Shown here: positions 8,919 to 17,275 of the stretch, piece after piece
Layout of the letters: the number at the start of each line of letters is the position of its first letter
Position numbering within the stretch: the stretch's first letter is position 1
Assembly (NCBI GenBank): GCA_963775835.1
Contig: CAVZKV010000027.1
Coordinates: 1 to 64,000 of the forward strand
Reading direction: 5' to 3'
Length of the DNA: 64,000 bases
From: AWTP1-13 sp963775835
Lineage (GTDB): Bacteria; Pseudomonadota; Alphaproteobacteria; Rhizobiales; Hyphomicrobiaceae
The notes under the pieces: model-generated
The model's database searches: none
Told to the model about the DNA's origin: nothing
Seen by the model: only the letters and a program-made list of their open reading frames with translations
Made by a program: the position numbers and the translations under genes

Positions 8919-10063
8919 TCATCTTACGACTTTGATCTCTCGCAGGAACACTTGCACATGCGCCGCAGCGGCCGATGGGCTTGCCTGCAGGAGGAAGTGT
9001 GGTCCTGCGATCTCGGCAAATCGAATGTGCGGCATGGCACTGAGTTCATTCGACGCCGACCTCGGCACAAGCCGGTCCTCGGATGCGCGCAGATAGAGGA
9101 CCGGCACGGCAACCCGGGCGAGGAGCGGAGAGACATCGACATCGAGCACGGCGCGCAGGCGCTTCCTGATGACCGAGGGCGACACGCGCGACAGCGCGTC
9201 CGCAAGTTCCGACCGCAGGGCTGGCGTTGCGAAGCGGCCGAGAGCCAGCCAGGAAAGCAGCGACATCGGCGGCCGGCGGATCGGCAGCAACCGGATCAGG
9301 TGGCGCAACGGAGCCAACATGGGCATCGGATTGCGCGCGAAGGAGCAGGTCAGGATCAGGCCGCGTAGCCCGGCAGGGCGGTCTGCTGATATCGAGATCG
9401 CGATCGGCCCGAGAACAACTCGGCCAGCAGGACGAAGGGCCTTCTTTTCGGCAGACGGGAGCGCGCAATTCCTTCGAGTGATGCGTAGTCGAGATCCCGG
9501 TCAACCGGGTAGGAAATGAGCATAGTCGGGATGCTCGGATCGAGCGCTTCACGAAAGCCGCGACGTAGGAGGCCTGTTCCATCGAGGCCAGGGAGAAGCA
9601 CCAATATCGTCTTGTCGCGGGGCGGGCGAAAGTTGTGGCGCGCGCCCCAACGCGCTGGATCGGCAAGGGCGCGTCGCCAGCGCTTGGCGGCCGCGAAAGC
9701 TCGGTGGCGCACGCGCTGCGGAAAGCGCTTGTCCTGTGAGATTATTTCCAGGGCTGAGGCGATTTCATCATCGACGGGAAAGCCCGCTTCGATCCAGGAC
9801 ACGGCGTACCCGCCCCAACCCCACCTCATAGGACCAGCAAGCGCGAAGACCACGACTTCCCGGAGAGAGACGCGTTCCACCTCAGTCCGCGGAAGACCGG
9901 TGGCGACCAAACTGTCAACTAGCCGCATCACGACCAAGGCATACGGATGCTCAAGGACAGGAAGGAGCGGGATATAGCTTTGGCCGTCGCGTATTTGGGC
10001 CCACGCTTCAGGATGCGTAGCCAGGCCTTGGCAGAGCTCTTCAAGGGTCCAGTATGGCTGCAT
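8919..10063 (-). pseudogene. Alpha/beta hydrolase with unknown N-terminal region, frameshifted and lacking the nucleophile
   Basis: ATG 10063 follows GAGGATC and starts about 125 residues I do not recognise (MQPYWTLEELCQGL to AAAKRWRRALADP). An alpha/beta hydrolase core follows: TILVLLPGLDGTGLL (oxyanion strand), TMLISYPVDRDLDYASLE, and LLAELFSG. Comparable hydrolases have AESFSG there, so the nucleophile Ser codon (TCG) appears to be Leu (TTG). One G is missing from the next run of Gs at about 9410. Reading past it gives GPIAISISADRPAGLRGLIL, CSFARNPMPMLAPL and the C-terminal half with VPVLYLRASEDRLVP (acid) and GPHFLLQ (His), ending at 8919. The gene is inactivated twice over. The N-terminal region may be a separate gene fused by a deletion. 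Confidence 0.7.
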
Positions 10064-10253
10064 TTAGGCTGATCCTCGCCGGTCGAAAGAGGCCGCCGCT
10101 TCGCTGTGGTGTTCCACTGCTGCTTGCCCGGATTGAGTCGCAGATAACTGTACCGCACCGTGGTGGCCCAAAGCGGCGCGACCCCGCCGGGACGCAGGAC
10201 ACCTCAAGTTCTGCCGTTTTTGCGCAAGGAAGTCCTACGCATGAGACGCAACA

Positions 10254-10598
10254 TCATGCTCGAGACCGAGCGCAAAGGGCGGCTTTGACTTCGCCGATGA
10301 CGCGTGAGCTCGGTTGGAATTGGCCATCTACGCGGTGAAGTCTCATCATTCCAATGAGCAATCTCACAGCCTCGGTACGCACGCAATTTTCGTGATCTGT
10401 GGTGTGATTACGGAGCAAGGTGACCTCCTCGCTTCCATATCCCCTAAGCCGAAACTGCGCGTGGAAAGCGTTGGCCATTTGATGGCGAGTCAGTATCCTG
10501 GCCCGAACGCACGCGATGAGATGGTCATAAGTCGGCCCGCCCAGCCGTATTTCTTCGACCCAATTGAGGTTAACTTTGCGGTCCAGCGTTCGCAGCAA
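10254..10598 (-). CDS. Hypothetical protein
   Basis: A 114-codon frame from a TTG at 10598 with even, protein-like composition (LDRKVNLNWVEEIRLGG, HLIACVRARILTRHQMA, AVRLLIGMMRLHRVDGQF). No motif or family is recognised. There is no clear ribosome site and the start is a guess. It could be a fragment of a larger gene, given the decay on both sides. The 190 bases between it and the hydrolase gene hold nothing supported. Confidence 0.3.
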   Translation of the reverse strand: MLRTLDRKVNLNWVEEIRLGGPTYDHLIACVRARILTRHQMANAFHAQFRLRGYGSEEVTLLRNHTTDHENCVRTEAVRLLIGMMRLHRVDGQFQPSSRVIGEVKAALCARSRA

Positions 10599-10645
10599 GT
10601 TCGCGTTGCATGTTTGCGCTGAGGTGAGCCCCTTCTTTCATCCAA

Positions 10646-10804
10646 TCAGCAATAGAGTCCTGGGTTGAAGTTGTGATCAATGCTGTACGTAGCCACAAGA
10701 GCAATGTGCTGGGTTCGGAACTCTTCCGGTGTCCTGTTGGCTAGCGCCGAGTGCGGACGCACGCCGTTGTAATCGCTACGCCAAGAATCGAGGACGTGGA
10801 CTTA
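10646..10804 (-). pseudogene. IS3-family transposase (OrfB) C-terminal remnant
   Basis: The minus strand reads VDVLDSWRSDYNGVRPHSAL, then ANRTPEEFRTQH, and ends at a TGA at 10646-10648. W-R-x-DYN-x-xRPHSALxxxTPxEF is the hallmark end of IS3-family integrase-type transposases. This piece belongs to a different element from the IS3 copy next to it, whose own end reads YNPRRRHSSLGYLSP. The remnant is cut exactly where the left terminal repeat of that element begins (10805), so the second element probably inserted into it. The matching 5' part is not recognisable right of 13,718. Confidence 0.7.
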
Positions 10805-10821
10805 CCCCGGTTTGGTGGACA
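10805..10821. repeat. IS3 element left terminal inverted repeat
   Basis: CCCCGGTTTGGTGGACA, matching the reverse complement of 13702-13718 at all 17 positions. It marks the orfB end of the element. Confidence 0.85.
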
Positions 10822-10836
10822 GGTGAGTACTATCGA

Positions 10837-11331
10837 TCAAGTGATCTGATGTGGATCCTCCTTGTCCTGGCCAGTACCTTTGTTCGTGCCCCCTGCGGAG
10901 CCCGTACCTTCGTCCCGGCCCACTCGTCTGACACGCCGGCGCGCGCAGGGCCGGTCAAGATCGGCCGTCGTGCCTACGTCAGTATTCGCCGTGACATTTC
11001 CAGGCCGCATCTTGAGGGGCCTGAGCACGACGGCAGCGTGGTGTGCGTCGGGATCAGCTTGCCGCGTGTGGTGGCGCTCGTAGTCGACCGGTGACAGATA
11101 GCCCAGCGAAGAGTGGCGCCGGCGCGGATTGTAGAAGCCCTCGATGAACTCGAACACGGCCATGCGTGCTTCTGCTTGCGTCTTGAACGTGCGTCGATCG
11201 AGAAGCTCGCATTCAAGCGTGGCGAAGAAGCTCTCCGCCATCGCATTGTCGTAGGCGTCGCCCACCGAGCCCATCGAGGGCCGCACACCGGTGTCACGGC
11301 AGCGCTTGCCAAATGCGATGCACGTATACTG
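10837..11331 (-). pseudogene. IS3 OrfB transposase, 3' part after the IS30 insertion
   Basis: Continues the transposase beyond the insertion: YTCIAFGKRCRDTGVRPSMG, VGDAYDNAMAESFFATLECE (third catalytic acidic residue, Glu, in the SFFATLECE block), and YNPRRRHSSLGYLSPVDYE. Removing the IS30 element and one CTG copy joins it in frame to HHSDQGSQ at 12795, giving the standard HSDQGSQYT motif. It ends at a stop at 10837 after a long tail of low similarity. Not functional by itself. Confidence 0.85.
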
Positions 11332-11358
11332 GGCGGATTCAAGCGGTCGTCGCAACAC
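11332..11358. repeat. IS30 left terminal inverted repeat
   Basis: 27 bases beginning GGCGGATTCAAGCGGTCG, identical to the reverse complement of the right end. It lies just upstream of the transposase ribosome site. Confidence 0.9.
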
Positions 11359-11377
11359 CTTGATAAAGGAGGTTGCG

Positions 11378-12784
11378 ATGAACATTCGAAAGCGACGTTC
11401 GAATCGATCTGGGCGGGCACGATTGTCGTCACCAGGTCGACCGCCGGTGGCAGGACGAGATGAACGGCGACGGTTCTGGGCAGCGATCGCGGCAGGCAAG
11501 GCGAGTGAGGTTGCTGCGGTCGGTGCCGGCGTGCCGCCGGCGGTGGGAACAAGATGGTTCCGGAAGGCAGGCGGCATGCCACCAGCGATGTTCGGACTGT
11601 CGGCGAAGCCGCTCTCTGGCCGGTATCTCTCGTTTATGGAGCGGGAGGAGATTGGCCTCCTTCGCGCGGAAGGCCACACCATACGGGAGGTCGCTCGTCG
11701 GATCGGACGGGCAGCATCGACTATCTCCCGGGAGCTGCGGCGCAACGCCGCCACCCGAAGCGGCGGCCTGGAGTATCGCGCGACGACAGCGCAATGGCAC
11801 GCCGAGCGAGCTGCTCGCCGTCCAAAGCAGGCGAAGCTTGCGCTCAATGCGGCATTGCAAGCCTATGTGGAGGAACGACTGGCTGGCGCGGTCGTCGCTC
11901 CAAGTGGGGCTCCTGTTCCCGGCCCGGCCGTGTCGTGGAATGGCCGTCGGCATGGACCACGGCAAGACCGGCGGTGGGCAAGCGCTTGGAGCCCGGAACA
12001 GATCGCCCGCCGTCTGCCGATCGACTTCCCGGAAGATGAGACCATGCGCATCAGCCACGAAGCCATCTATCAAGCGCTGTTCGTTCAAGGTCGAGGCGCG
12101 CTGCGCCGCGAGCTGACGGCCTGCTTGCGCACCGGGAGGGCGCTGCGGATGCCGCAGGCGCGCACGCGCGGGCGAGGCAAGACCTTCATCTCTCCCGAGA
12201 TCATGATCAGTCAACGTCCGGTGGAGGCAGCCGATCGAGCCGTGCCGGGCCACTGGGAAGGCGACCTCATCTTGGGCCTTGGCAGTTCCGCGATCGGCAC
12301 CTTGGTGGAGCGCACGACACGCTTCACTCTGCTGCTGCACCTGCCGCGCATGACGGGCCATGGCCACGAAGCTCGCGTGAAGAACGGACCCGCACTCGCC
12401 GGACATGGTGCCGAGGCGGTGCGTGACGCCATCACACGCACGATCATCACCTTGCCAGAGCAACTGCGTCGATCACTGACTTGGGATCAAGGAGCTGAGC
12501 TGGCTCAGCACGCACGCCTGAAGATCGATGCGGGCGTGCAGGTCTATTTCTGCGATCCTCACAGCCCATGGCAGCGCGGCACCAACGAGAACACCAACGG
12601 GTTGCTACGCCAGTACTTCCCAAAAGGCACCGATCTCAGCATACACAGCGCCGAGGAGGTCGCAGCAGTGGCGGCCGCCCTGAACTCGCGGCCCAGAAGG
12701 ACGCTTGATTGGAAAACGCCTGCAGAGGCGCTTGACCAGTTGCTTCTATCGGTCAACAAAGACCGTGTTGCGACGACCGCTTGA
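11378..12784 (+). CDS. IS30-family transposase
   Basis: Start ATG 11378 is preceded by AAAGGAGG at a good distance; the open frame reaches further upstream into the terminal repeat. The 468-residue protein has an N-terminal helix-turn-helix of the IS30 type (LSFMEREEIGLLRAEGHTIR, RRIGRAASTISRELRRN), a second HTH-like segment (WSPEQIARRL), and a DDE integrase core: GHWEGDLILG (first Asp), LTWDQGAELA (second Asp) and PWQRGTNENTNGLLRQYFP (Glu). The segment after the first HTH carries an alternate N-terminal zone (RRRFWAAIAAGKASE) seen in a subset of the family. The stop lies within the right terminal repeat. It looks intact and probably functional. Confidence 0.93.
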   Translation: MNIRKRRSNRSGRARLSSPGRPPVAGRDERRRFWAAIAAGKASEVAAVGAGVPPAVGTRWFRKAGGMPPAMFGLSAKPLSGRYLSFMEREEIGLLRAEGHTIREVARRIGRAASTISRELRRNAATRSGGLEYRATTAQWHAERAARRPKQAKLALNAALQAYVEERLAGAVVAPSGAPVPGPAVSWNGRRHGPRQDRRWASAWSPEQIARRLPIDFPEDETMRISHEAIYQALFVQGRGALRRELTACLRTGRALRMPQARTRGRGKTFISPEIMISQRPVEAADRAVPGHWEGDLILGLGSSAIGTLVERTTRFTLLLHLPRMTGHGHEARVKNGPALAGHGAEAVRDAITRTIITLPEQLRRSLTWDQGAELAQHARLKIDAGVQVYFCDPHSPWQRGTNENTNGLLRQYFPKGTDLSIHSAEEVAAVAAALNSRPRRTLDWKTPAEALDQLLLSVNKDRVATTA

Positions 12785-12791
12785 ATCCGCC
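12765..12791. repeat. IS30 right terminal inverted repeat
   Basis: 27 bases ending CCGCTTGAATCCGCC, the reverse complement of 11332-11358. The transposase stop codon lies inside it. Confidence 0.9.
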
Positions 12792-13358
12792 CTGCGAGCC
12801 CTGGTCGGAGTGATGGATGACATCCTTCGGTCGGCGCGTGGCCAGTGCCATGTTCAAAGCATCAAGAACCAGCTGGCTGTGCAAGGTCGTGGCCATCGCC
12901 CAGCCGACGACGCGGCGGCTGAACGCATCGAGTGTGACCGCCAGGTAGAGGAAGCCGGTCCACGTCGGCACGAAAGTGATATCGGCCACCCACAGCAGAT
13001 TCGGGCCCTCGGCCGTGAAATCGCGGTCGACCAGATCGGGCGCCCGCTGGTCCCCGTTGCGAACGGTCGTGGTGACAAACCTGCGGCGGCTGACACCGGC
13101 AAGATCCGTATGACGCATCAGACGGGCAACCCGTTTCTTGCCGACAGCCCTGCCAGTGGCCCGCAACTCGGCATGTATGCGGGGCGACCCATAGGTGCCC
13201 TTCGAAGCCGCATGGATCGCGCCAATGCGCTCGATCAGCACCGCGTCGTCCCTGGTGCGACGCGACGGCGACCGCTTCGACCACGCATAATACCCGCTGG
13301 AGGAGACGCCCAGCACGCGGCACAGCGTGGCAACTGGATAGGCCTGGTTCTCGCTCAC
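12792..13358 (-). pseudogene. IS3 OrfB transposase, 5' part before the IS30 insertion
   Basis: Starts at a GTG at 13358, overlapping the end of orfA in another frame. It reads YPVATLCRVLGVSSSGYYAW (HTH_21 region), KGTYGSPRIHAELRATG, KKRVARLMR, then the integrase core WVADITFVPTWTGFLYLAV (first Asp) and DVIHHSDQGSQ (second Asp). There the IS30 element enters. The rest of the gene is at 10837-11331. Overlapping orfA and orfB suggest the usual programmed frameshift of IS3 elements, but I cannot define the slippery site. Confidence 0.88.
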
Positions 13359-13672
13359 GAACTTGAACCCTTGGGCGGGATCACGTCCGTCTCCCGAGCG
13401 AACCAGGCCGCCGCCTTTGACAGGATTTCCCGCTCCAGCTTGAGCTGTTTGACCTCACGCCGCAGGCGCACCAGTTCTTCGCGCTCTGCGCTCGTCAAGC
13501 CGTCCGCACGGCGGCCTTCATCCCGGTCGGCCTGGGCCACCCAGTCGCGGATCGATTTGGCCGTCGGCTCAAACTCCTTGGCCAGCTCCTCAGGCGATCG
13601 ACCAGCTCGAACCAAATCAACCATTTGTCGTCTGAATTCTGGCGCATACGCTCGACGTGTTCTTCTCGGCAT
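13355..13672 (-). CDS. IS3-family OrfA, transposase DNA-binding subunit
   Basis: Start ATG 13672 is chosen because AAGGAGGT lies just upstream; the frame opens earlier, at 13711. The 105-residue protein begins MPRRTRRAYAPEFRRQMVDL and contains RSPEELAKEFEPTAKSIRDW, a helix-turn-helix of the HTH_8 (transposase IS3/IS911) type, followed by a leucine-zipper-like region RLRREVKQLKLEREILSKAA used for multimerisation. It ends four bases past the start of orfB. It is intact, but its OrfB partner in this copy is disrupted. Confidence 0.9.
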   Translation of the reverse strand: MPRRTRRAYAPEFRRQMVDLVRAGRSPEELAKEFEPTAKSIRDWVAQADRDEGRRADGLTSAEREELVRLRREVKQLKLEREILSKAAAWFARETDVIPPKGSSS

Positions 13673-13701
13673 CGTGGCCACCTCCTTCGGTAGTATTGGG
13701 G

Positions 13702-13718
13702 TGTCCACCAAACCGGGG
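13702..13718. repeat. IS3 element right terminal inverted repeat
   Basis: TGTCCACCAAACCGGGG, the exact reverse complement of 10805-10821. It lies upstream of orfA, where the element's promoter is expected. Confidence 0.85.
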
Positions 13719-14016
13719 CAACATCACTATTGGATGCGAAGGATGGAGCACCCCTCCGGCGATGGCGGAGAAAGTGGTGCCGAAGACCCATTGATGAAAC
13801 GAGCGCTTCACCCACCGCGACCAGTTCACGACTGTTCCCCATCTATCCCGATCTTAGATTAGACCGGCCGCCGGGATTGGGAGGAATAATCCAGATTAGT
13901 GCGTCACTCGCACAGCAAACTTTCGAGCCAGCCGCTGCCGATTTTCAGACGCCTGCGGAAAATGGGTCACAGCTGGGCGTGTAGGATTAGCTCACTCAAC
14001 GGGGAAGCTATGAGCC
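13719..14016. other. Gap right of the nested insertion sequences
   Basis: About 300 bases. The minus strand carries a short protein-like stretch (WSRWVKRSFHQWVFGTTFSA) at 13,740-13,830 that I cannot assign. It may be a scrap of the gene the elements landed in. No complete gene is visible. Confidence 0.35.
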
Positions 14017-14637
14017 ATGGCGGACAAGAAGAGCACGGGCGGTGCTGTCAAGCCGATCCATCGTGATCTGGGAACGGAAGAAGACATGGACGATTTCGTG
14101 GAGGGCCTCACCCCCGACACTATGGCCGAAATTGCGGACGAGCTCCGGGCGCAAAGACGTTTTGAGGCCACCCTCGGTGATCTTGCGTTCAAGTCGAATG
14201 AAGCCGCCTTCGAATATGCTTGTGCCTTCATGCGCTGCGACGTCGTGAAGGGTCAAGGGCTGCCAGCCCTCGTGGTCGGCGCCACGCACACCTTCGGCAC
14301 GGCCACGTCAGTTGCGAAAGCTGATCGCGGCATCCAGACAGCGGTTTTGAGGGTGGCCAGCTCCGACGGCGGGTTCCCCGCGGTGGCGCTGTCTTTTGGT
14401 CGCGGGCCAGACTTAAGGGTTGGGGACCTTGTTGCTTGGGTTCCAGGCGAATACCGCGAGGATCTTGCTGCTACGTCCACCGACAGGCGCTTCGGTTGGG
14501 TTGGATTGATTGTTGGTACTCTGGAGCCGCGTTACGTCAAAGGAAATTGGGTCGGTAAAGACACGTTCGGATCAGGTCCGCAAAACCCCGCGCGCTACCT
14601 TGTGCGGGGATATCACAGGTTGCCTACCACCCACTGA
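14017..14637 (+). CDS. Hypothetical protein, 206 residues
   Basis: An intact frame from ATG 14017 (MADKKSTGGAVKPIHRDLG) to TGA 14637. The N-terminal third is acidic and helical (EEDMDDFVEGLTPDTMAEIA, RRFEATLGDLAFKSNEAA). The second half looks beta-rich (TAVLRVASSDGGFPAVALSF, RVGDLVAWVPGEY, RFGWVGLIVGTLEPRY). No signal peptide, membrane segment or known motif is seen. The ribosome site is weak (GGGGAAG, about ten bases away). It stands alone between transposon debris and a small membrane protein gene. I do not recognise the family. Confidence 0.6.
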   Translation: MADKKSTGGAVKPIHRDLGTEEDMDDFVEGLTPDTMAEIADELRAQRRFEATLGDLAFKSNEAAFEYACAFMRCDVVKGQGLPALVVGATHTFGTATSVAKADRGIQTAVLRVASSDGGFPAVALSFGRGPDLRVGDLVAWVPGEYREDLAATSTDRRFGWVGLIVGTLEPRYVKGNWVGKDTFGSGPQNPARYLVRGYHRLPTTH

Positions 14638-14808
14638 GGTAGCAACAGAAAGTAGCGTTAGCTCGAAGCTCCTCGCGGGAGACCACCGATGGGTCGCTCA
14701 GTGCGCCCGCAAAGCGCGAAGATGATTTGCTGGCACAGAGCACCCCGCACACCAGGCGGCTAATGAAACCACGTCATTGTTTGTGGCTCGGTTGTGCGAG
14801 CCGCGTCA

Positions 14809-15006
14809 CTAGTGCCCGAACATTTTGCCGATTGCGCGAAAGGCGATGTAGGTCATTGCTACAATGTATGCCCACGCGATCAAGCTAAGAATGACTGCCC
14901 CAAACGGACCGTACTCTCTGGCAAAGAAAAAGCCCGCCGTAAACACTATCGGGGTGATGAGCATAGCAACCACGGTAGCCCAAAGCCAAAATAGTAGCCG
15001 TGGCAT
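14809..15006 (-). CDS. Small two-helix membrane protein
   Basis: A 65-residue protein (MPRLLFWLWATVVAMLITPI, then FFAREYGPFGAVILSLIAWA) with two hydrophobic segments at about residues 4-27 and 34-55 separated by a short charged turn. The ATG has GGAGGA at good spacing, which supports the start. The family is not recognised. It is intact, short and alone. Confidence 0.6.
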   Translation of the reverse strand: MPRLLFWLWATVVAMLITPIVFTAGFFFAREYGPFGAVILSLIAWAYIVAMTYIAFRAIGKMFGH

Positions 15007-15614
15007 GCCAGGCTTTCCTCCGTACCATCCGCCGGACGGCCGTGCTGGTTCAGCCCGTACCAGCTTGAGCAGCTACAGATGCAAGCAAAAACTGTAGCAA
15101 CTACAGATGCGAGCGCTTCTAACTGGCATTCGCATCTAAAGCTCCTCCTGCTCTGAAACAGGTGCGCGCATTGGCCCATTCTGGGCATGTACGAGGATAA
15201 ACACGCGGTGCCGGTGTGGTCCGCAAAGGTCACACTGGGAAACGCTTTCAAGGGAGCACTAAGCCGGCGACAGCGGATGAACCATTCCCGATGACGCAGG
15301 ATGGCTCGGCCTAGCCGCGACCAGTTAGGCGGGATACCAGTCTCCTCGCGGTATTCGGCTCCCTTGGGTCACCGCCGACCTCCAATGAAGTCATAGCCAG
15401 CACGCAATCGACGCAACGGTCGAGGATAGCGAAGTGCCTTTCGGGTTGACGCAACCCGGCCGGCGCTCGATCCTGGTCTATCCGCCATCGCAGGCCAAGC
15501 AGTCAGCGTATTGATGATCATCAAAGAGCTTCGTTATTCTGCTGGCGCTGAACGCGCTAACAACCGAAGCACGGTCGCAATCCAGCACGATCGATGACAC
15601 GCGCACCGGCAGGA
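15007..15614. other. Gap with short direct and inverted repeats
   Basis: About 600 bases with no supported gene. The segment 15,071-15,116 has two near-identical 16-base direct copies of the form A(G/A)CTACAGATGC(A/G)AGC. At 15,106-15,136 the inverted repeat GATGCGA / TCGCATC could form a hairpin with a 17-base loop. It lies upstream of the leftward small membrane protein gene and could be regulatory, but nothing specific can be said. Confidence 0.4.
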
Positions 15615-15881
15615 TCACTGGCCGCGCGTCCACTGGCAGCAACGGTGCGAAGCCGCACAAGTTGTTTGAGGGTCCAAGATGTAGTAGCCGAACAGGTCCA
15701 GCTGGCGGAGCGCGTCGTTAAAGTCAGCGATGCACCGCGGGGGCCGAGATTTGTCGATTTGAAGCCGTTTTACGAAAATCCAATGGCTGCCACCTGTGCG
15801 GGACGGAAGGTTGCGAGCGGTCACGTCAATGGTGAGCGCACGGGCAGAAGTGCGGTTCTGGAATAAGTAAACAAACATCAC
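15615..15881 (-). CDS. Small protein of unknown function, paralogue of the gene at 5,238
   Basis: An 88-residue frame from ATG 15881: MMFVYLFQNRTSARALTIDV, TARNLPSR, HWIFVKRLQIDK, RPPRCIADFNDALRQ and FGYYILDPQ. The order and spacing of conserved blocks matches the protein at 5,238-5,486 (YLF, RALT-DVT-RN-P, W-FV, PP, RQ, GYY). The shared pattern over about 70 residues in two separate places argues that both are real genes. No function is known to me. The last 15 residues may be noise added by a late stop. Confidence 0.5.
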   Translation of the reverse strand: MMFVYLFQNRTSARALTIDVTARNLPSRTGGSHWIFVKRLQIDKSRPPRCIADFNDALRQLDLFGYYILDPQTTCAASHRCCQWTRGQ

Positions 15882-16280
15882 GCCTCAAATTGCAATGGAG
15901 CGAAGTGCCTAAACCGTACATTGGCGCGTGCGCTGACAGACTAACATCACCACTATGGGTGAGGGCGTAGTACGAGCAGCATGTCAAAGCCAACTCTAGA
16001 GAGAGTGTCCGGTTTGCCAGAGGAAGGCCGACGTTCCAAGCCGCCTGCCGTTCAGGGCCTGCCCGAGTGTGGAGGCACCGGCCATGTGACGCCACACGAC
16101 GCGAGCAACTCATGCAGAAAGGGAAGTCGGAACCTGTGGGCCACCATCGGTAGCCGAACTCTGAGGCAGTGCCTGGCGATCGACTCTGGAGGGCCCTTAT
16201 GCGGGACCACACCACATAATTGGGAGCGTCTGCCGAGCGATGAGGCAGGGGAAGATGCGGCGCATAGCTTGGCCGATCTT
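15882..16280. other. Gap without a recognisable gene
   Basis: About 400 bases between the small paralogue gene and the S41 peptidase remnant. Open frames on both strands overlap the remnant antisense and show no motif or ribosome site. It may contain the decayed 5' end of the peptidase gene. Confidence 0.4.
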
Positions 16281-16855
16281 CCGCGACCGCGCAGGTTCCA
16301 TACCGGCATCTGGTTGGGCTCGGTGTGGAATTCATCGTGGAGAAGGGGCACTTCAAAGTTATCGCGCCGATCGACGAGAGCCCAGTGGCCAAGGCGGGCG
16401 TCAAGACCAACGACATCATCACTCACGTCGATGGTGTCTCCGTGGAGGGGTTCAAGCCCGATCAGCTCGTGCTCGATAAGCTGATCGGTCCCGTCGGCAG
16501 CCAGGTCCGATTGATCATTCTGCGCGAAGGCAAAGACAAACCAGTCGAGCTCACGCTCGTGCGCGAAATGGGTCCGTTTCAGGCCGTGCGCACCCGGCAG
16601 GACGGCGGCGACATCGGCTACCTCGGCATCCGGCCGATGAACGAGTGGACGATGTCAGCCTTGGAAAAGGCGATCAGAGAATTGTCGAGCCAGATCCCTG
16701 CCAAAGCTCAAGGGTTACGTGCTCGATTTGCGCAACGCATCTCATGGGCCGCTCTACGTAGCGGTGTCGATAGCCGATGCGTTCCTGGAGGAAGGCGAGA
16801 TCGTCTCAGTCAAGGGCGGCAGTCCCGAAAAGATCGACCATTGCAACGCCAGTAA
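16281..16855 (+). pseudogene. S41 (CtpA-type) carboxyl-terminal protease, PDZ-region remnant
   Basis: The frame from about 16300 reads GLGVEFIVEKGHFKVIAPI, DESPVAKAGVKTNDIITHVD, GVSVEGF and LIGPVGSQVRLIILREG, a PDZ domain as in CtpA/Prc proteases. The linker DIGYLGIRPMNEWTMSALEKAI and ELSSQIPAK follow. A one-base indel near 16705 shifts the frame; the other frame continues KLKGYVLDLRN, VSIADAFLEEGEIVSVKG and SPEKID. These are normal S41 sequence leading to the catalytic Ser/Lys domain, which is missing, as is the N-terminus. The gene is truncated at both ends as well as frameshifted. Confidence 0.8.
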
Positions 16856-16974
16856 TCAGGATTTGTCCCCACCTTGATGCAAATTTGCCGCCTTCAACGC
16901 TAAATGATTCCACAGGCCACATAACGTGATCTGGCATTAATTGGATGACCCATTGATCTGGCAGGCGGGGTTAG

Positions 16975-17235
16975 GTGCGGGCCATCGCTCAGGTTTCACG
17001 AAAGATGAAGCGCGAGCGTCCGGCCGACGAGATTAGGCGTTGGCAATTAAACTACGCGGAATGCCCACACCGCGAGATCGCGTTGCGCCTTAATGGAAGC
17101 TACATGGCAATCAAGGGATATCTTCGCAACTGCGCCCGAGATCGCCAAAAACGCCAATACGATGTTTTGATCTCGCCTACGCCCGACCACCGGCCGCGCA
17201 CCCTGGACGGCTCGCTTTCGAGCACACCCCTTTAG
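16975..17235 (+). CDS. Hypothetical small basic protein
   Basis: An 86-codon frame (GTG 16975; ATG 17005 gives MKRERPADEIRRWQLNYAE). The centre, ECPHREIALRLNGSYMAIKG, resembles a helix-turn-helix of the kind in which a resolvase- or GcrA-like protein tests a series of codons, but this is weak. No ribosome site stands out. It sits between the protease remnant and the L,D-transpeptidase gene. It could be real or chance. Confidence 0.3.
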   Translation: MRAIAQVSRKMKRERPADEIRRWQLNYAECPHREIALRLNGSYMAIKGYLRNCARDRQKRQYDVLISPTPDHRPRTLDGSLSSTPL

Positions 17236-17275
17236 AGCCCGTCTCTCGCCCCTGGTGTGCAGGCCCGCGCACCGT

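Larger units (their letters stand above)
11332..12791 (+). mobile_element. IS30-family insertion sequence, complete, nested in the IS3 element
   Basis: A 1460-base element with perfect 27-base terminal inverted repeats (11332-11358 and 12765-12791, starting GGCGGATTCAAGCGG). It is flanked by a 3-base direct repeat CTG (11329-11331 and 12792-12794), the short target duplication usual for IS30. It encodes a single transposase with all three catalytic residues. It splits orfB of the surrounding IS3 element between the second and third catalytic acidic residues. Removing it restores the uninterrupted target frame, so the boundaries are firm. Confidence 0.93.
10805..13718 (-). mobile_element. IS3-family insertion sequence, interrupted by an IS30-family element
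   Basis: The element is bounded by a perfect 17-base inverted repeat, CCCCGGTTTGGTGGACA at 10805-10821 and its reverse complement at 13702-13718. Without the inner IS30 copy (1460 bases) and one copy of its 3-base target duplication, the element is 1451 bases long and carries overlapping orfA and orfB on the minus strand, as IS3 elements do. No flanking target duplication is evident (TTA on the left, CAA on the right). OrfB is split, so this copy cannot make its own transposase. Confidence 0.9.

Noticed and set aside
13740..13830. Short leftward frame (WSRWVKRSFHQW) right of the nested insertion sequences
   Set aside because: It has some protein-like character but no match I can name, and it is too short and unsupported to call a gene.
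16052..16426. Leftward open frame across the S41 protease region
   Set aside because: It lies antisense to clear PDZ-domain coding sequence and has no motif or ribosome site.
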